A stretch of DNA of 64,000 nt from Arthrinium phaeospermum (taxonomy: Eukaryota > Ascomycota > Sordariomycetes > Amphisphaeriales > Apiosporaceae): contig QYRS01000013.1 in assembly GCA_006503535.1 (NCBI GenBank), positions 1,054,001-1,118,000 of the forward strand, in the 5' to 3' direction. Position 1 is the stretch's first letter; the number at the start of each line of letters is the position of its first letter. Shown here in pieces: positions 33,319 through 45,113 of this stretch. The translations under genes and the position numbers were made by a program. A model generated the notes under the pieces. The model was given only the letters and a program-made list of their open reading frames with translations. It was not told the origin of the DNA and made no database searches.

Positions 33319-35508
33319 TGATGACGCCCCAACTACGAAGGAGACCTCAAGAGGCATAGTTCTTGGGTTTATGAATGATGACGGACGCAGGCGGCTGCGT
33401 GATATTCTCCCGTGCTTTCTTCTTTGGTTTCTTCCCTTTCCCCCCCAGCGATTTGACATGGGTCCCGACCACGATGTCTGGATGGCTGGAATGCATAGCA
33501 CAGGAGTGTTTGGCGTCTCAAGGCAGGGAACGACGATTACGCCCTCATGGATTCACTATGGTTCATTAAGCAGATTTAGAGGGCCATGGCATGGGTGGCC
33601 GTTTGTACGAGTGATGTTGGTTGCATAGAATGTCAAGGGAGCGTCAGACTCGCACCGAGCAGGCCCGAAATCGCGCTGGAAGAGGAAAGGGGCAAAGACA
33701 GTGGCCGTTTTGGCGGCGAGCCTAGATACAATAGCAGCTCCTACATGGCAAACGGATTTTCTTTGCATTAATGACCAAAACATCAATCGCCAAAGGATTA
33801 TTATTAGATGTGAACAGCAAGCTTGTGGATTGATAATCGGGGCGCTTAGATGAGGAGAATGGCAATGTGAATGCTCTCAGGGGAGAGAGGACGTGATTGG
33901 CTCGAGCTAATTTTATCTACTTGATATACATAGTCGGATGCAGGTAGAAGGGGACGAGGCAGTCATGGGGAAGGAACGGAGAAGATATACTACATATATT
34001 GGGAGGAGGCAGACATTGTCACAATCACTTGCCCACTTAGTCACATTAGTTTGTGGTGATGGTGGTGGTGGTGATGGTGGGTGATGAAGAGCGGGAGCCA
34101 ATCAGCAGGCACATACACGTACATGGGTTTATTAGTAGGCAGATCTTGGATCTCTGTCCGTCATGGCTGGCACCTGGCAGGGGGTCGGGAGTTATTTTTG
34201 GAAGATGGGGCATTCCACGTTCTATTTTAAGTGCGCTAACCGCCGGGCGAGCCTGCTAAAGATACCAAATACCACCTAAACCTGCAACTAGACCAGAGCA
34301 GCAGTGCGGGGTGAATTGAAGCATCACATACTTTACACACAACAAGACAAGACAGGTTGGTTGTACAAATGCGTTCGGCCGATTGATTACATAGGTCCAG
34401 CCCACGGAATCGCCAATATCGCGAGTCAGGCCCGGCAAAGGATGGAGCAGGCCATTAAGCTGAGGCTGATTCATCAGCCCTAAGGCTGGGCTGAAACCGT
34501 CAAAAACGTAAGTCGGATTTCGACTTGATCGGATGACATTTGCAATCATGCAGCCATGGGATGGGCTCAAGAAAGGGGAGCGCAAGAGATCCCAGGGGGA
34601 TCCCTTTGAAAAGAGATCGACCGCTAAAGGCGAAAATAAGCGAAAATCTAAAAACAATGTGATGGACGATCTTCGACCGACCGCCCTGACCTGACCCTTA
34701 CCCCTGCTTGCACCTGCAGCTGTATGCAGCAGGGAGGGGGAGGGAGAGGGAGAGAGGATGTCCCTCCTCTCGTGGTCGGTCGCAGTCATCACACGTTTAC
34801 TGGCCTCTCGGTTGCAGCATACCGTAAAAATACTCTGAAACTTAGCGTCCATGGCCAACCCCTGCCCATCACTCGCATCTTGATTCGACATGGCATGGCA
34901 CCATCCTATCAGAGTGGCTGTTCCGTTTCGACATGGCCCAAGATAGAAAACTCGCAGAAGCCCGACAGAGCCTTCGCCCCGCGAACCACGCACATCATTC
35001 GCAACTGCACGCGGCCCTTGGCTGTTTCATCCTCGCTGCCCATCTTCTGGCCTGCCTAGAACGGACTTCCCTTTTCGTCAGCAGCTGGGAAACAAACACG
35101 CCTAGTCCGGCCTACTATGCTTGCCTAGCCGCTTACAACCTCGCTCGCCAAGCAGCCGGGGAATACTAGCTGGCTTACTGCCTTTCCCAGTCAGCAATCT
35201 ACTTGCTGCTTGTTTCATGTTTCCAACTCTATCTTCCGTTCTCAGATACATCAATAATACCACTTCTGCTCCCCACCGCTGACTCAACCGTCACCTCGAC
35301 CCCATCATCTATATCTGCCGTTGCTCCCCAACGCCAACTTGAATCCAGAGAAACCTCCTCCCCGAACCACTACGCCCATTCACTTCTTTAATTCAATCTT
35401 TTCGGCCTGGTGCCATCGTCGTATAGTCTAATTCCGACTCCCCACCGTACTCCAGGCACAGCTATTGTCCATCCGTAATCAGCCCGGCGACTGGCTTCTC
35501 TGGCAACC
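33319..35508. other. Intergenic region with GGT and GGGA tracts
   Basis: About 2.2 kb without a recognised gene. It contains a GGT/GAT microsatellite at about 34055-34083 and a G-rich GGGAGGGGGAGGGAGAGG tract at about 34733-34755. The right part is probably a long promoter and leader of the next gene. Confidence 0.55.
34055..34083. repeat. Imperfect GGT/GAT trinucleotide repeat
   Basis: A run of GGT units interrupted by GAT, in non-coding sequence. Confidence 0.7.
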
Positions 35509-37164
35509 ATGTCACTGCTCAAGCAGCGAATCTCGTCGCCCCTTGAGGCAGGCACTTCTCTTCTCGACTCGGAGAGCATCCCCCTCTACTTCACCGACGC
35601 CCTCGAATATATTTCGAAACGCCTGGCCCGCAAAGCTTTGCATGTCACTCTAATCGTGGTGCGCAAGGAGTACCAGGTTCCATCGTCATGTGCAACACCC
35701 ACCTCGTCGTCAACATCCAGCCCGACGTCTTTTGAGTTCACCATGCCTAGCTCGCCATCGCGCTTTGCCTCGCCAGTGGCGGGCCTGCGCCAGCTGGTCC
35801 GGCGTGGCACAAACAGCTCCCTTGCATCCGTCTCGTCTGCCGCGTCCGTCGACTCGGGTTATGGCAGCACTGCCTCATCCACCTACTCCTCGCCTTCGAC
35901 CCGCAAATGGCCAGCTACCCCTTGCACGCCCATGACGCCACACACGCCCTCCTCGGTCACGACAGCAACATCAACCACGTCAAACGCCTCAGCTGGCGGG
36001 CCCAATCACCTGGGCATCCGCCTCATCCACGCAACGCCACCGTCCGCTAGGGATGAGAAGACACTGCGCGCCATCTTCTACAAGGCGGAGCGCAAGTATC
36101 GCGCCGGGACGGGCTGGCTGCCGCCCGCTACCACGGCAACTGCATGTGGGCTGAGCGGCGACCTGATCCGGCGTTCGCTCTTGCAGAACGAGGTGCTCTT
36201 CTCCGCCGAGGGCCTGACTCTCCTGGGTCTGGACCGTCTGTATACATTCAAGGCTGCATTGTCGGCGTACGCGCGGACGACGCTGCCTGCATCCTCGCTC
36301 ACCAAGCCGCTGATTATGCCTGCCGACCGCATGATGGAAGATGCCGTGGACGAGCTACGGCGGCTCGTTCTGGCCAACGGTGGGCGCCCCATAACCAAGG
36401 CCGATTTGCATCGTCGTTATGACTGGATAGGCGTCAGCGCCAGCGCACTAAGCGACGTTGAGCGCATGTACCGACGGGCTTATGGTGGCTGCGACCGGGT
36501 CGGCGCTTTCGAAGTCACGGCTGAGGATGTCGGCAGAGTGTTACTGGACCTCGCTCCTCCTTCCCTTCCTTCGCACACCCTGTACCTCCCTTCTGCCGCT
36601 CAAGACGTACCTATTGTCAAGATCGGGACACCGCCAAGTCCGAAAGGGCCGGTTCTCAAGCTGCAGACCAAATTTGACGACAACAAACCTGCGCTGGCAT
36701 CTGTCCGCCAGAGTAATGTGAAACAGTACGCAAAGGGGGAGGAGGCGCCCAAGCCACGAAAACAGTCCCGGCAAGAAGAGGGGGATTTCATGGATCTTGA
36801 GATCACGCTGGACGGTCTGGACATCACCAGCGGTTGCGCCGATGAGGAAGACGGAGACGGCGATCTGACCGCGCGCCCGTTCACGACTGGGAGGCCTTTC
36901 TGGAACAGCGTCGCCACCGCCGAGGCGTCGTCATCAATCGACGAGATGATGATGATGGCATCACAGACACATCTCAGCCCATTAGTGACCGCCGACAACC
37001 ACAGATACTCCCGGTTTTCCGTGTCGTCGGCGTCGGGTCACGAGGGACCTCTGACGCCCAACGGGTACGACGACATCTCGCCCATTACGAGAGGGGAGTG
37101 GGGATTCCTCTTCGCCGGCGACGGATGGAGCCAACCTCGTCAAGGGGCTGTGGAGACCTTTTAG
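35509..37164 (+). CDS. Unrecognised Ser/Thr-rich fungal protein, 551 aa
   Basis: A single uninterrupted frame of 551 residues. The first 60 residues look folded, with SIPLYFTDALEYISKRLARK followed by LHVTLIVVRKEYQV, a helix-strand arrangement. Residues about 65-165 are low-complexity Ser/Thr/Pro. A second folded part, about residues 165-350, contains LGIRLIHATPPS, KTLRAIFYKAERKY, EGLTLLGLDRLYTFKAALSAYA and ADLHRRYDWIGVSASALSDV. The rest is polar and acidic with a Met run (EMMMMAS), ending GEWGFLFAGDGW. No catalytic motif, signal peptide or membrane segment is apparent. Length, composition and codon use argue for a real gene. I do not recognise the family. It is convergent with the PRCC-like gene. 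Confidence 0.75.
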   Translation: MSLLKQRISSPLEAGTSLLDSESIPLYFTDALEYISKRLARKALHVTLIVVRKEYQVPSSCATPTSSSTSSPTSFEFTMPSSPSRFASPVAGLRQLVRRGTNSSLASVSSAASVDSGYGSTASSTYSSPSTRKWPATPCTPMTPHTPSSVTTATSTTSNASAGGPNHLGIRLIHATPPSARDEKTLRAIFYKAERKYRAGTGWLPPATTATACGLSGDLIRRSLLQNEVLFSAEGLTLLGLDRLYTFKAALSAYARTTLPASSLTKPLIMPADRMMEDAVDELRRLVLANGGRPITKADLHRRYDWIGVSASALSDVERMYRRAYGGCDRVGAFEVTAEDVGRVLLDLAPPSLPSHTLYLPSAAQDVPIVKIGTPPSPKGPVLKLQTKFDDNKPALASVRQSNVKQYAKGEEAPKPRKQSRQEEGDFMDLEITLDGLDITSGCADEEDGDGDLTARPFTTGRPFWNSVATAEASSSIDEMMMMASQTHLSPLVTADNHRYSRFSVSSASGHEGPLTPNGYDDISPITRGEWGFLFAGDGWSQPRQGAVETF

Positions 37165-37661
37165 AAAGAAAGGAGATGGATAACCCGTCAAAGAAACCGG
37201 TGATAGAAAAAAGAAAACCCCAAGACACGAGAAAGGCTTTGCGAGAAGCTGCAACGTTTGTATGATGTATGCATGAAACGATTAGAATGAGGCGTTTGGG
37301 GGCAGCCATGGAATTATAATGGGTATTTTGTTTTTCTCTTCTTCTTCTTCTATTACTTCTTGTATCATAGCTTTCATCCGCCGCTTGATTGCGGCGGAGT
37401 AGATAGAGACAGTTGGGTATCCAGCGTCGTTTTGACTTTTATAGACATTCTTCTTCTTCTTCTTCATCTCGTCGTTATTACTCGCCGTGGTCTTCTGCTT
37501 GTGAATGCCGTTGCCGCTGCTTATTTACATGGTTTCGCTTGGAGTAACGGAATCTGTAACCACTCACCTTTCTAAAGGGTAGTCGTACAGTTCTTGGTGA
37601 TGCTGATGGGATGGGCACAGTCATACCCAGAAAGAAAAAGAACACTCTGGCATAAAGATTA
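37165..37661. other. Convergent 3' spacer with CTT repeats
   Basis: 497 bp between two stops. Contains CTT-rich runs near 37335-37350 and 37448-37466; no gene. Confidence 0.55.
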
Positions 37662-38888
37662 CTACCTCCAGCCGTAACGCGATCCGGCCTCGCGCTGGTT
37701 GCTCTTGCCCTTGGCGAAGCTCTCCTCGAGCGCCTCGCGCTGGTTGTGGACCTGGGTGACGAGCTGGCGCAGGCTGTGCTTGCCGGGCGCGATGGCGCGG
37801 ACGGGGTTGAAGGTCTGCTGCTCGCCCGACGCGCGCAGCTCCTCGTTGTGCGCGTACTCCTTGTCCGTGTTGAAGTCGATGATGCGCGACGACGACGCCG
37901 CGGACGACACGTCCGGCGCGCCGCCGCGCCCGAAGAGCTCCCGCCGCGCGGCCTTGGAGAGGTTCATGCCCGCAGCGAGGCTGTCGAGCGAGGCTGATGA
38001 CGATGTCGTCGCCGCCGCGGGGGGATAATACGCAGAAGCGCCGCCGTTCTGTGCGTCGTACGCTGCGAAGGCCGCTGCTGAGTCTGTCTCGGCCTGCTCC
38101 TCGGGGGTGCTGAACATGGGTTCGTAGGCGCCGGTGCTGGGCGCCGCATCGGCGGGCTCGTCCTGCGCGATAGAGAATAGTGATACCTTCTTCTTTTTCT
38201 TGGGGGGCTCGGCTGATTCGGGCGCGGGTTGCGACTCTGCCTGTGACGGCGTTTCTGACGCCAAGCCGGCTTTCGCGGCCGTTGTGGTCGTTGTCGACTT
38301 TGCGGTTGTGTTGTTCCTCTTCTTCACGGGTCTCCTCGATACCGACAGAGGCTTGAACATCATGGGCTTCCCAACCAACTTGACTTCGTCTGCCGGCTTC
38401 TGCCCGGCGGGTATCGTAGGCTGTGCCTGTTGCTGTGACGTAGATCTGTCGCCATCGTCGCCGCCGTCGTCGTTCAGGTCGGTGCTCCTACTGAAACCGG
38501 GCGCAGCGCCGGTCTTGAGGTTAACGCCGGGGCGTCGCGGCGCGGTCTTCGCCGCGCTGCTCGCGACGGCGGCGACGGCTTCTTTGCCGGCGTTCTTGGG
38601 CGGCGGTAGGAACGAGGCGAAACCGCTGAAGGCGCCGCCGCCTGTCCTGGCTCGCTTCACGGGCGGCTCATCGCCGTTGTTGGCTGTAGGATTTGATTCG
38701 TCTGGCTTCGAGGCGCCCGGGAGGCTGACCACGATCTTGCGTGGGTTGGAGCGATCGACTACTTTCTGTACAGGCTGCTTCGCGGTAGTAGTTGTCTGGG
38801 GCGGCACCGTTGTTGAGGCGGGAGGAGGCGTCGGCTTCGTTACTGTCTCGGAATCCGAATCGGAGTCGGAGTAGTCGACTAGAGCCAT
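37662..38888 (-). CDS. PRCC-type nuclear protein (PRCC C-terminal domain)
   Basis: One frame gives 408 residues from ATG 38888, chosen because MALVDYSDSDSDSE is the standard start of PRCC-like proteins; 18 codons upstream are also open. Human PRCC is a nuclear proline-rich protein reported to interact with MAD2B and splicing factors. The N terminus is acidic and Ser-rich, the middle is Pro/Ala/Thr-rich with basic clusters (EPPVKRARTGGG, EPPKKKKKVSLFS) that could be nuclear signals. The conserved C-terminal domain is clear: IIDFNTDKEYAHNEELRASG, HSLRQLVTQVHNQREALEES and KSNQREAGSRYGWR at the end. The role in fungi is uncertain, with pre-mRNA splicing the most likely. SIN1 is divergent 787 bp away. 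Confidence 0.85.
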   Translation of the reverse strand: MALVDYSDSDSDSETVTKPTPPPASTTVPPQTTTTAKQPVQKVVDRSNPRKIVVSLPGASKPDESNPTANNGDEPPVKRARTGGGAFSGFASFLPPPKNAGKEAVAAVASSAAKTAPRRPGVNLKTGAAPGFSRSTDLNDDGGDDGDRSTSQQQAQPTIPAGQKPADEVKLVGKPMMFKPLSVSRRPVKKRNNTTAKSTTTTTAAKAGLASETPSQAESQPAPESAEPPKKKKKVSLFSIAQDEPADAAPSTGAYEPMFSTPEEQAETDSAAAFAAYDAQNGGASAYYPPAAATTSSSASLDSLAAGMNLSKAARRELFGRGGAPDVSSAASSSRIIDFNTDKEYAHNEELRASGEQQTFNPVRAIAPGKHSLRQLVTQVHNQREALEESFAKGKSNQREAGSRYGWR

Positions 38889-39675
38889 CGTGAGAGCTTC
38901 TGTTTCGGATTTGCAGCAGAAGAGTGAAGAGTCCGTCGCCAAGATAGATTGTGACGATGATGGCTAAGAGGTATGGACAAGAAAAAAAGGTTGGGTTCAT
39001 GAGGCTCCAAGCTCTTAAAGTTGGAGTGCATATAGTGTGGGGAAGGTGCCATGCAGTAATCCCTGGAGAGACGGCTAAAGAGCACTAAAATGGTGGGCGT
39101 TTCTCAGCCTAGGGAGGTACGTAGCTTCAATGGCAGATGGCAGCCCAGTGAGTGCGGGACAACTCGAGAATCGTCAGTCGCCCAAAGATGCTGAAACTCC
39201 AATCGTCAAGAATCACCTCCGTGCGGCTGCTTCTCTTGAAGGCTATAGGAACAGTGCGACAGGCTCGCGACCGGCTGCGCGGACCTCAATTTTAAGTTGC
39301 TATCTTCTGCTGCATCGTACTTTCCTTCATTCCGAACTTTGTAGCTTGGTCTACCCAGAAGGCAAGCGAGCGCGTTGGGGCTTTGGGTTCAGGACCTCGA
39401 CACTCTTTGACGATCGAATTGCACTGCCTAACCCTCCAACAACACTCCTCCACCGCGCTGCACCAACTCTTCTCGGCTCTTTGACATCGAAATCGGTCGA
39501 TAACACCAATACCGAGATCGCACCCGGCTGAAGCCAAGTCATCACGTCCTCTGTGCGGCTAGATTTGCTTGGCCGAAGTTGGGACTGGTCCAAGGGCCGT
39601 GACACTCACTCTCCCTAACGACGGAAGCAACGGCCATCGCACACCTTCTCTGCAACGGCATTGAGTCCTTCCAAC
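38889..39675. other. Divergent PRCC/SIN1 promoter region
   Basis: 787 bp between two start codons; no gene recognised. Confidence 0.55.
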
Positions 39676-42245
39676 ATGTCGCTCATTCAAATTGAAGAGT
39701 ATGGTTCCTTTTCGGTCTGGGGCAAAATCTGATTACTAATAGTACATATCTGCTCTAGTTTGGTTTCCTATCAGCTGCGGACCAGCTACCTCAGCGAGGT
39801 TGCCGACGGCGTTGGCGAACGACTCATTACCCTCAACGATGGCTTTCTAAATACCGCTCCTTTCAAAGCCGCTGGATGGCGCTCGAACCCGGCTCACATC
39901 AAACGGACCCATTCTCCCGACATCCCGACTGCGATCGCGTCCGAGTACTTCCAAGCCGCCCCACGCGCTATAGGCCTTACCCTCGAAGATGAAGCCGAGG
40001 AGGGAGGCATGCTGACGGGAGTCGGAGGGGAAACCCCTGGTCCCGGCGCTGCTACGCGTCGGCGGAGGGAACGGCGGAGGGAGCAGATGGAAGAAGACGA
40101 CAGCAGCGACCTCAGCGACGAGAGCGACGACGAGTCGGATCAGCGGGCGGCTCAGCAGATAAGGTTTGCGAAGATGCCCGTCCGGAACCGCTCTGGCTCC
40201 TCCCCGATCCAGTCATCCAACCTGAGGCAGGCTACTACCATGTCTTCCCCAAGAGCTGCCCCGGCGCTCGGCGAGGGTCCCAATCGGCACTCGAAACGGT
40301 AAAGGAGAGGCACAGGCGAGACACCGTGACGAGCAGCGATGTGTCGTCAGAAAACGAGTTCGACGCTTCGGGCTTCCACAAGCAGAGGGAGGCATCAAGA
40401 GCCGCTGCACGAGCTGCTAGACTGCAGGCCAAGGTCTCAGCAGACCCTATTCAACCCGCCAGGCGGGTAGAAAGCGATCTTCTCGCCGAAGAGGAGGATT
40501 CGGACATGTCTGATGGATCATCTGCTTTCGCCGAGAGTGTCGATTCAGCCTCCATACTCGCCGATGTGGAAGACCCCGTGGTAAATACTTCCCCTGGGCA
40601 GCAGGTGGTGGGCACGCCGCCGAAGCAGCTCATGCGCCAGTCTACCGTACGAAAGCCCCCTACCCAGCCGACAGCTCAGTCGTTAGAAGCTCTTCCGCCT
40701 CCGAGGCCACTGAGTATCATCCGGCCGTTGAGCATGATACAGCCGCGAAGTCTGCTTGCGGACGCCTTCAAAGCGAAGAAGACGAAGCCCGCCATGCCCT
40801 TCGAGAAGTTTGCTACTTTATCCGGCCAAGGTGATCCGGATCCGTTCCATCTGCGCATATACGTCCCGTCTTGCAAGACGCCCTCGAAGCCTTTCGAGGT
40901 ACTGATTCGAAAGAACATCCTGGAAGAAGACGGCTCGTTCAGACCCGTGACAGTAGCTGAATTGATAGGTCTCAGTCTTTGGAGGTACCACGAAGAGAAG
41001 CTCGAACCTCCTATACCCAGCGACAAGATGAGTGTCAATTGGTGGACATTACGTATGGTGGATGGAGATGAGGTCGATGATGACTTCCCACCCCTGGAAA
41101 GGAAGAAGCTTCTCAATGCATTTACTACGGCGAACAACCGAGCAGGAAGGTCCAGGTCCAACTCCAAAGTCCACGACGATTTCGGGCTGGTGCTGGCATC
41201 AGAAGAGGAGTTTGAAGAGAACCAGGAGATGACGCCACAGTATGATCAACAGGAAACAGCCGAAGAGGCCGAGGAGGAAGAGCCAACCCCTAAAAGCACG
41301 CCTCAGGTTCAGTCTACTGAGCTTCTGCCAGCTGAGCCTCGGCCTAACCCTATCATCAACACGACGTATCGGCATGACTCGGCGGACAAGCCGACACCGC
41401 CTACCCTCTCGGTCACTCCTACCGTCAGGGGCGAGAAGAGGTTTCTACGGATACACATCTTCTCACAGGATGCTGCTCCTGGCCAGATGCTTACTCTAGA
41501 AGTGACGACTGAGAGATATCTAGCTGAAGTTCTCGACGAGGTTTGTCTGAAGAGACGCCTAGACAAGAACACGCACGTTCTGAAACTGCCTGGCTCGGGT
41601 GCTGTGGTTATGCTGGACCGCACGGTCTCGTCCATCGGGAATGTGATAGACTTGGAGCTACACCGGCGGCGGTTTGCTACGGATGGTCTCACCCTTACGG
41701 GGTCTCCCAGTGGCTCTTCCCCCAAGGTTCACGTGTGGGACAATGCCATTGCACCGCAGAAGAAGAAGAAGGACAAGGTTGCGACACCTCACCCTCTGGC
41801 ACAGGAAAGCATGATGCTGGACGAAGCTGGCAGCGGTACTATCAATTACAAGAAATACATTGTCTGGCGGAAGCAGGCCATGCGGTTCGTTGGTCTCAAC
41901 GAGCGGATACTGAGGATCGATGGTGAATACGTCACCATCCAGCCTTCCTCTGGGGGCAAGGTGACCCGAGAAGGTGGCAAAACCACCACTGTGCATTTCA
42001 GCAACGTCGTTGGGTGCAGTGTGTCACGCAGGCACCCGACGAACTTCAAGGTGAGCCGAATTTGCCGCGACTAGCTGCATGCTGAGCGCAAGCTAACCAT
42101 ACTTCTTTGCTCCTCCCAACAGCTGCTTGTGTTTAAAGAAGACGTGAGCAAACGATACGATTTCGAGGCGAAAAGCCTCGATGAAGCGGCGGAAATTGTT
42201 CGCGAGCTGAAAAAGGGCGTCGCTCCCTACAACAAAGATATTTAG
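39676..42245 (+). CDS. SIN1: TORC2 subunit SIN1/AVO1, with an apparent frame break
   Basis: SIN1 is the substrate-recruiting subunit of target-of-rapamycin complex 2, which signals to AGC kinases at the plasma membrane. Exon 39676-39698 (MSLIQIE) joins exon 39759 onward to give SLIQIEDLVSYQLRTSYLSE and DGVGERLITLNDG, the conserved fungal N terminus. The CRIM region follows in the middle, and the C-terminal PH-like domain includes LNERILRIDGEYVTI and VVGCSVSRRHPTNFK, completed by exon 42123-42245 (LLVFKEDVSKRYDFEA). Between about 40241 and 40300 the frame changes: the upstream frame reaches TAA at 40300-40302, while the downstream frame reads RRGSQSALETVKERHRRDTV before VTSSDVSSENEFD. A single missing base in GCCCC near 40257-40261 or a 74-nt intron with a weak GTCTTC donor would both fix it. 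Without the break, about 812 residues. Confidence 0.88.
40241..40302 (+). other. Frame break inside SIN1
   Basis: The frame used by the SIN1 N terminus stops at 40300-40302, and the frame used by the rest of the gene is offset by one base. Both frames carry SIN1-like sequence right up to this zone, which points to a one-base difference (sequencing, assembly or real mutation) or to an unusual intron. Confidence 0.7.
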
Positions 42246-43865
42246 AGGAGCCGGGTGGGCGTACGAAGCAGGCTGGCGAGGAATCTTGTACGTCGAGTAC
42301 CTAGTGTGTTTCAAGACGCAGTTTGCGGGCGTCCCACGAGTGAGGTTGGTGGCGTGGATCGAGGCTACGCACAGCTTGCGGCAGTAGAGTCAGATGGCAC
42401 ACGTACAATCCAGACACAATACATGCTTGCGACCTGGACGGACGTGATAGGTCCAGGGAGGCGTCGGGGGACATGCTAGACAAATCGCCCATGAATAGCA
42501 ACAACCGATGCAGGCAAAGAGTCAAGAGTCACTCCAAGAAATTACCTACTTACGCAATACCGGTTCACAGACGAACCCAGCCAAACTGGACCAGACCAGA
42601 TGAGCCACATTGGCCCATGGTCATGCACCCGGCCGGGTCTATGCAGCAACCCAAGATGAACAGAAGAGCAGCAGTAGTAAGTAGTAACAGCAGTTCATCA
42701 TTTTGGCAATGGGCTACGGGTAACGGGCAACGGGCCGGTCATTTCCCTATATTGGTAGACATGAAGCAGGCAAATAAATCGACGTGGAAAGTCGGAGAGA
42801 AGAAGAATGCCCAAGTGCCTAGGCGGCTGGTGTCTTCAGCCATATTATTACGAGCCAGACTAAAGCCAGAGAATGAAACAAAACGTCGTTACACGCGAGG
42901 AGCAAGCCACTGAATGGGATTACGTCGATGACATGTGCGACGTATGCAGACAAGCAGCAACCACATTGACTGTAGCAAACGAAGGGAGACACGCGGGTGG
43001 TTGCAGGAGGCGAGAAAGCCTTGGCCTACTTGGATAGGGGGGGTGGGCGAGAGGCCCGTTGGTAGTGAAGAGTCGGTGATCTTGGTAACTTGTTTCTCTC
43101 CTTGGGGCTTCGATGCGTTGGTTGTTGAAGTGAAGGGCGAGTGGATGAAAGGTATATGAATCGATATCTGCCAGTACCTACTTACCTTACACTGCAGTCT
43201 GGGTAGACGGGCAGGTGATATAAGATAGCACCTCCCCAGGCAGCTGCCTCTCAGCATCAGGGATCAGGGCCACTTCACGTTGACACCATTGGAAGTACAC
43301 CGTCCAGGTTACATGGTTGAAGTACTTCCAGTTGAAGACCTAATTGTTGATTGATCCATCCCACGCGTAGTGACTTCACTTGTACCCAATCTGATTAATC
43401 TATTCGTTGCCCCGGGTTCCCAGTTTTTTATTAATGCAGGCTCTGGGCCGTCGCTTCCCTACATTCAATTTCCAGATCAGCACCAGTTCAGTTGTGGGTG
43501 ACAACAACAAACGCTGAAGCATTTTAATCACCACCACCCGCCTCGTCACCACAACCCACGCCAAACCACCTGAACAAACCCTTCAAAACCCGCCCGCCCA
43601 ACCAACATTTTTTCCCTTTCCTACTTGACCTCTCACCAAAGGAAATAAACCCAACCCATCTCATCCTCCTACTTGACTCCTACTTCTGCATCAGTCAACA
43701 ACATCTTCTCGTTCCCAAGAGTTACCCTTGCCGTCTCTACATCCCTAGGACCTAGGACTGCATCCCTTACCTTTGACAGCAACAACAGCATCCCACAACC
43801 CCAACGCGCAATATCGCAACACTCCATTTCTGCTACAATCGTTCATCTCTACACTCGTGTCCAAG
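42246..43865. other. Intergenic region SIN1 / GPI-protein
   Basis: About 1.6 kb on the plus strand between two same-strand genes. No gene recognised. The last 300 bp are pyrimidine- and CAAC-rich, as expected for a highly expressed gene leader. Confidence 0.55.
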
Positions 43866-44584
43866 ATGCAGTTCTTCAAGGTCACCATCATCGCCTGCCT
43901 GGCTGCTGTCGGCATGGTAAGTTCTATCTATCTCTATCACACATATCCTGCACACGACCTCCTCGAGCTGCCCAAAGGGACTGGCAACTTACCTCTTTTG
44001 ACTTCATCATCGTCATGCCGCCTCTTTCTTTTTTTCTTTTTCCCCCAAGTTTCTTTTCGTTTTGCCCTTTCTCTTCTCGAGCCAGCATCATGTTCGTTGC
44101 GAAGCCCGTAGACACTGACCACAAGCTTTCATTCTAGGCTACCGTCAAGCTTGACGAGGATTGCGGCTGCAGTACTACCGTCACCGAGTACGTCACTGGC
44201 ACCATGCCTGGTCCCTATGGCCAGTCCAGCAGCACTGCCACTGTCACTGCCACGCCTGGTGTCACTACGACCACTGCCACGCCTGGTGTCGGTTCGCCTA
44301 CTTCTGGCACCCCCGCCCTCCCTGGTTCCACTACCTCCGAGACTGGCGCCGTCGGTACTTCCACTACTACTGACACGGCTGCTACTGCTACTAGTACCGA
44401 GACTCCTGGCAGCTCTGGCACTGACACCGACACCGGTAGCCCCACCTCTACCGACTCCAGCCCTCCGCCCACTTCGACCCCCGCGGCCCCCTCTTCTGAA
44501 GCCGCCGCTCGTCCCATTGGCGTTATGGGCATCGCTGCCGCTATCGGTGCTGCTGCTGCTGTCGTCGTAGCCAACAACTTTTAA
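43866..44584 (+). CDS. Small secreted, Ser/Thr-rich, probably GPI-anchored surface protein
   Basis: Exon 43866-43916 encodes MQFFKVTIIACLAAVGM, a signal peptide, and joins exon 44138-44584 over a 221 bp intron (GTAAGT...TAG) to give 165 residues. After cleavage the protein starts near TVKLDEDCGCSTTVTEYVTG with a Cys pair, then runs into a long Thr/Ser/Pro region with repeated TATPGV blocks that should be heavily O-glycosylated. It ends with a small-residue omega region (SSEAAARP) followed by a hydrophobic tail (GVMGIAAAIGAAAAVVVAN), the classical GPI-attachment signal. The likely location is plasma membrane or cell wall. No enzymatic domain is present. Confidence 0.85.
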
Positions 44585-45113
44585 GTGAACAACAATTTGG
44601 TACAGCACACTTGTCTCTCACCTGGTTCTCACCTGGTCGTCACCACCCTGTGGATAGCAAGACGAGGGTACGAGGAGCTGCCCACTGCGTTGGTTACTCT
44701 GGTTACATGGCTCCGGCACTGGAGGAACATTCACGAAGGGGAATATTGGGGATCCGAAATGGCGTTGTTGCTATGAGGTTGCCACAGCATGAATGATGCC
44801 ATGATAATTATTGCATGGCTGGTATGGATCACATTGGACTTGAGAGTTTCTTATAGGACGGAAACAGACCTCAGGTAGTAGCCCTAATAATGCATCACTT
44901 GTCACTGGGAGTTGCCTCTTTGTACACAGTTTGTTTCTCGGCTTGGTTCTGGTATTCCTGTGCCTCAGGATACTTCAGTAGCAAACTAGATGATATGAAC
45001 AGTTCCTGTGCCGTCTTCGGACCTTGACTTCACATAAGCTCTTGACAAACTAACGATCTCTGACCGTGCACAAGGCCCAATTGCACTCTCTTTATATTTA
45101 TCGCAATCTTAGC
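44585..45113. other. Convergent 3' spacer
   Basis: 529 bp between two stops; no gene recognised. Confidence 0.55.
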
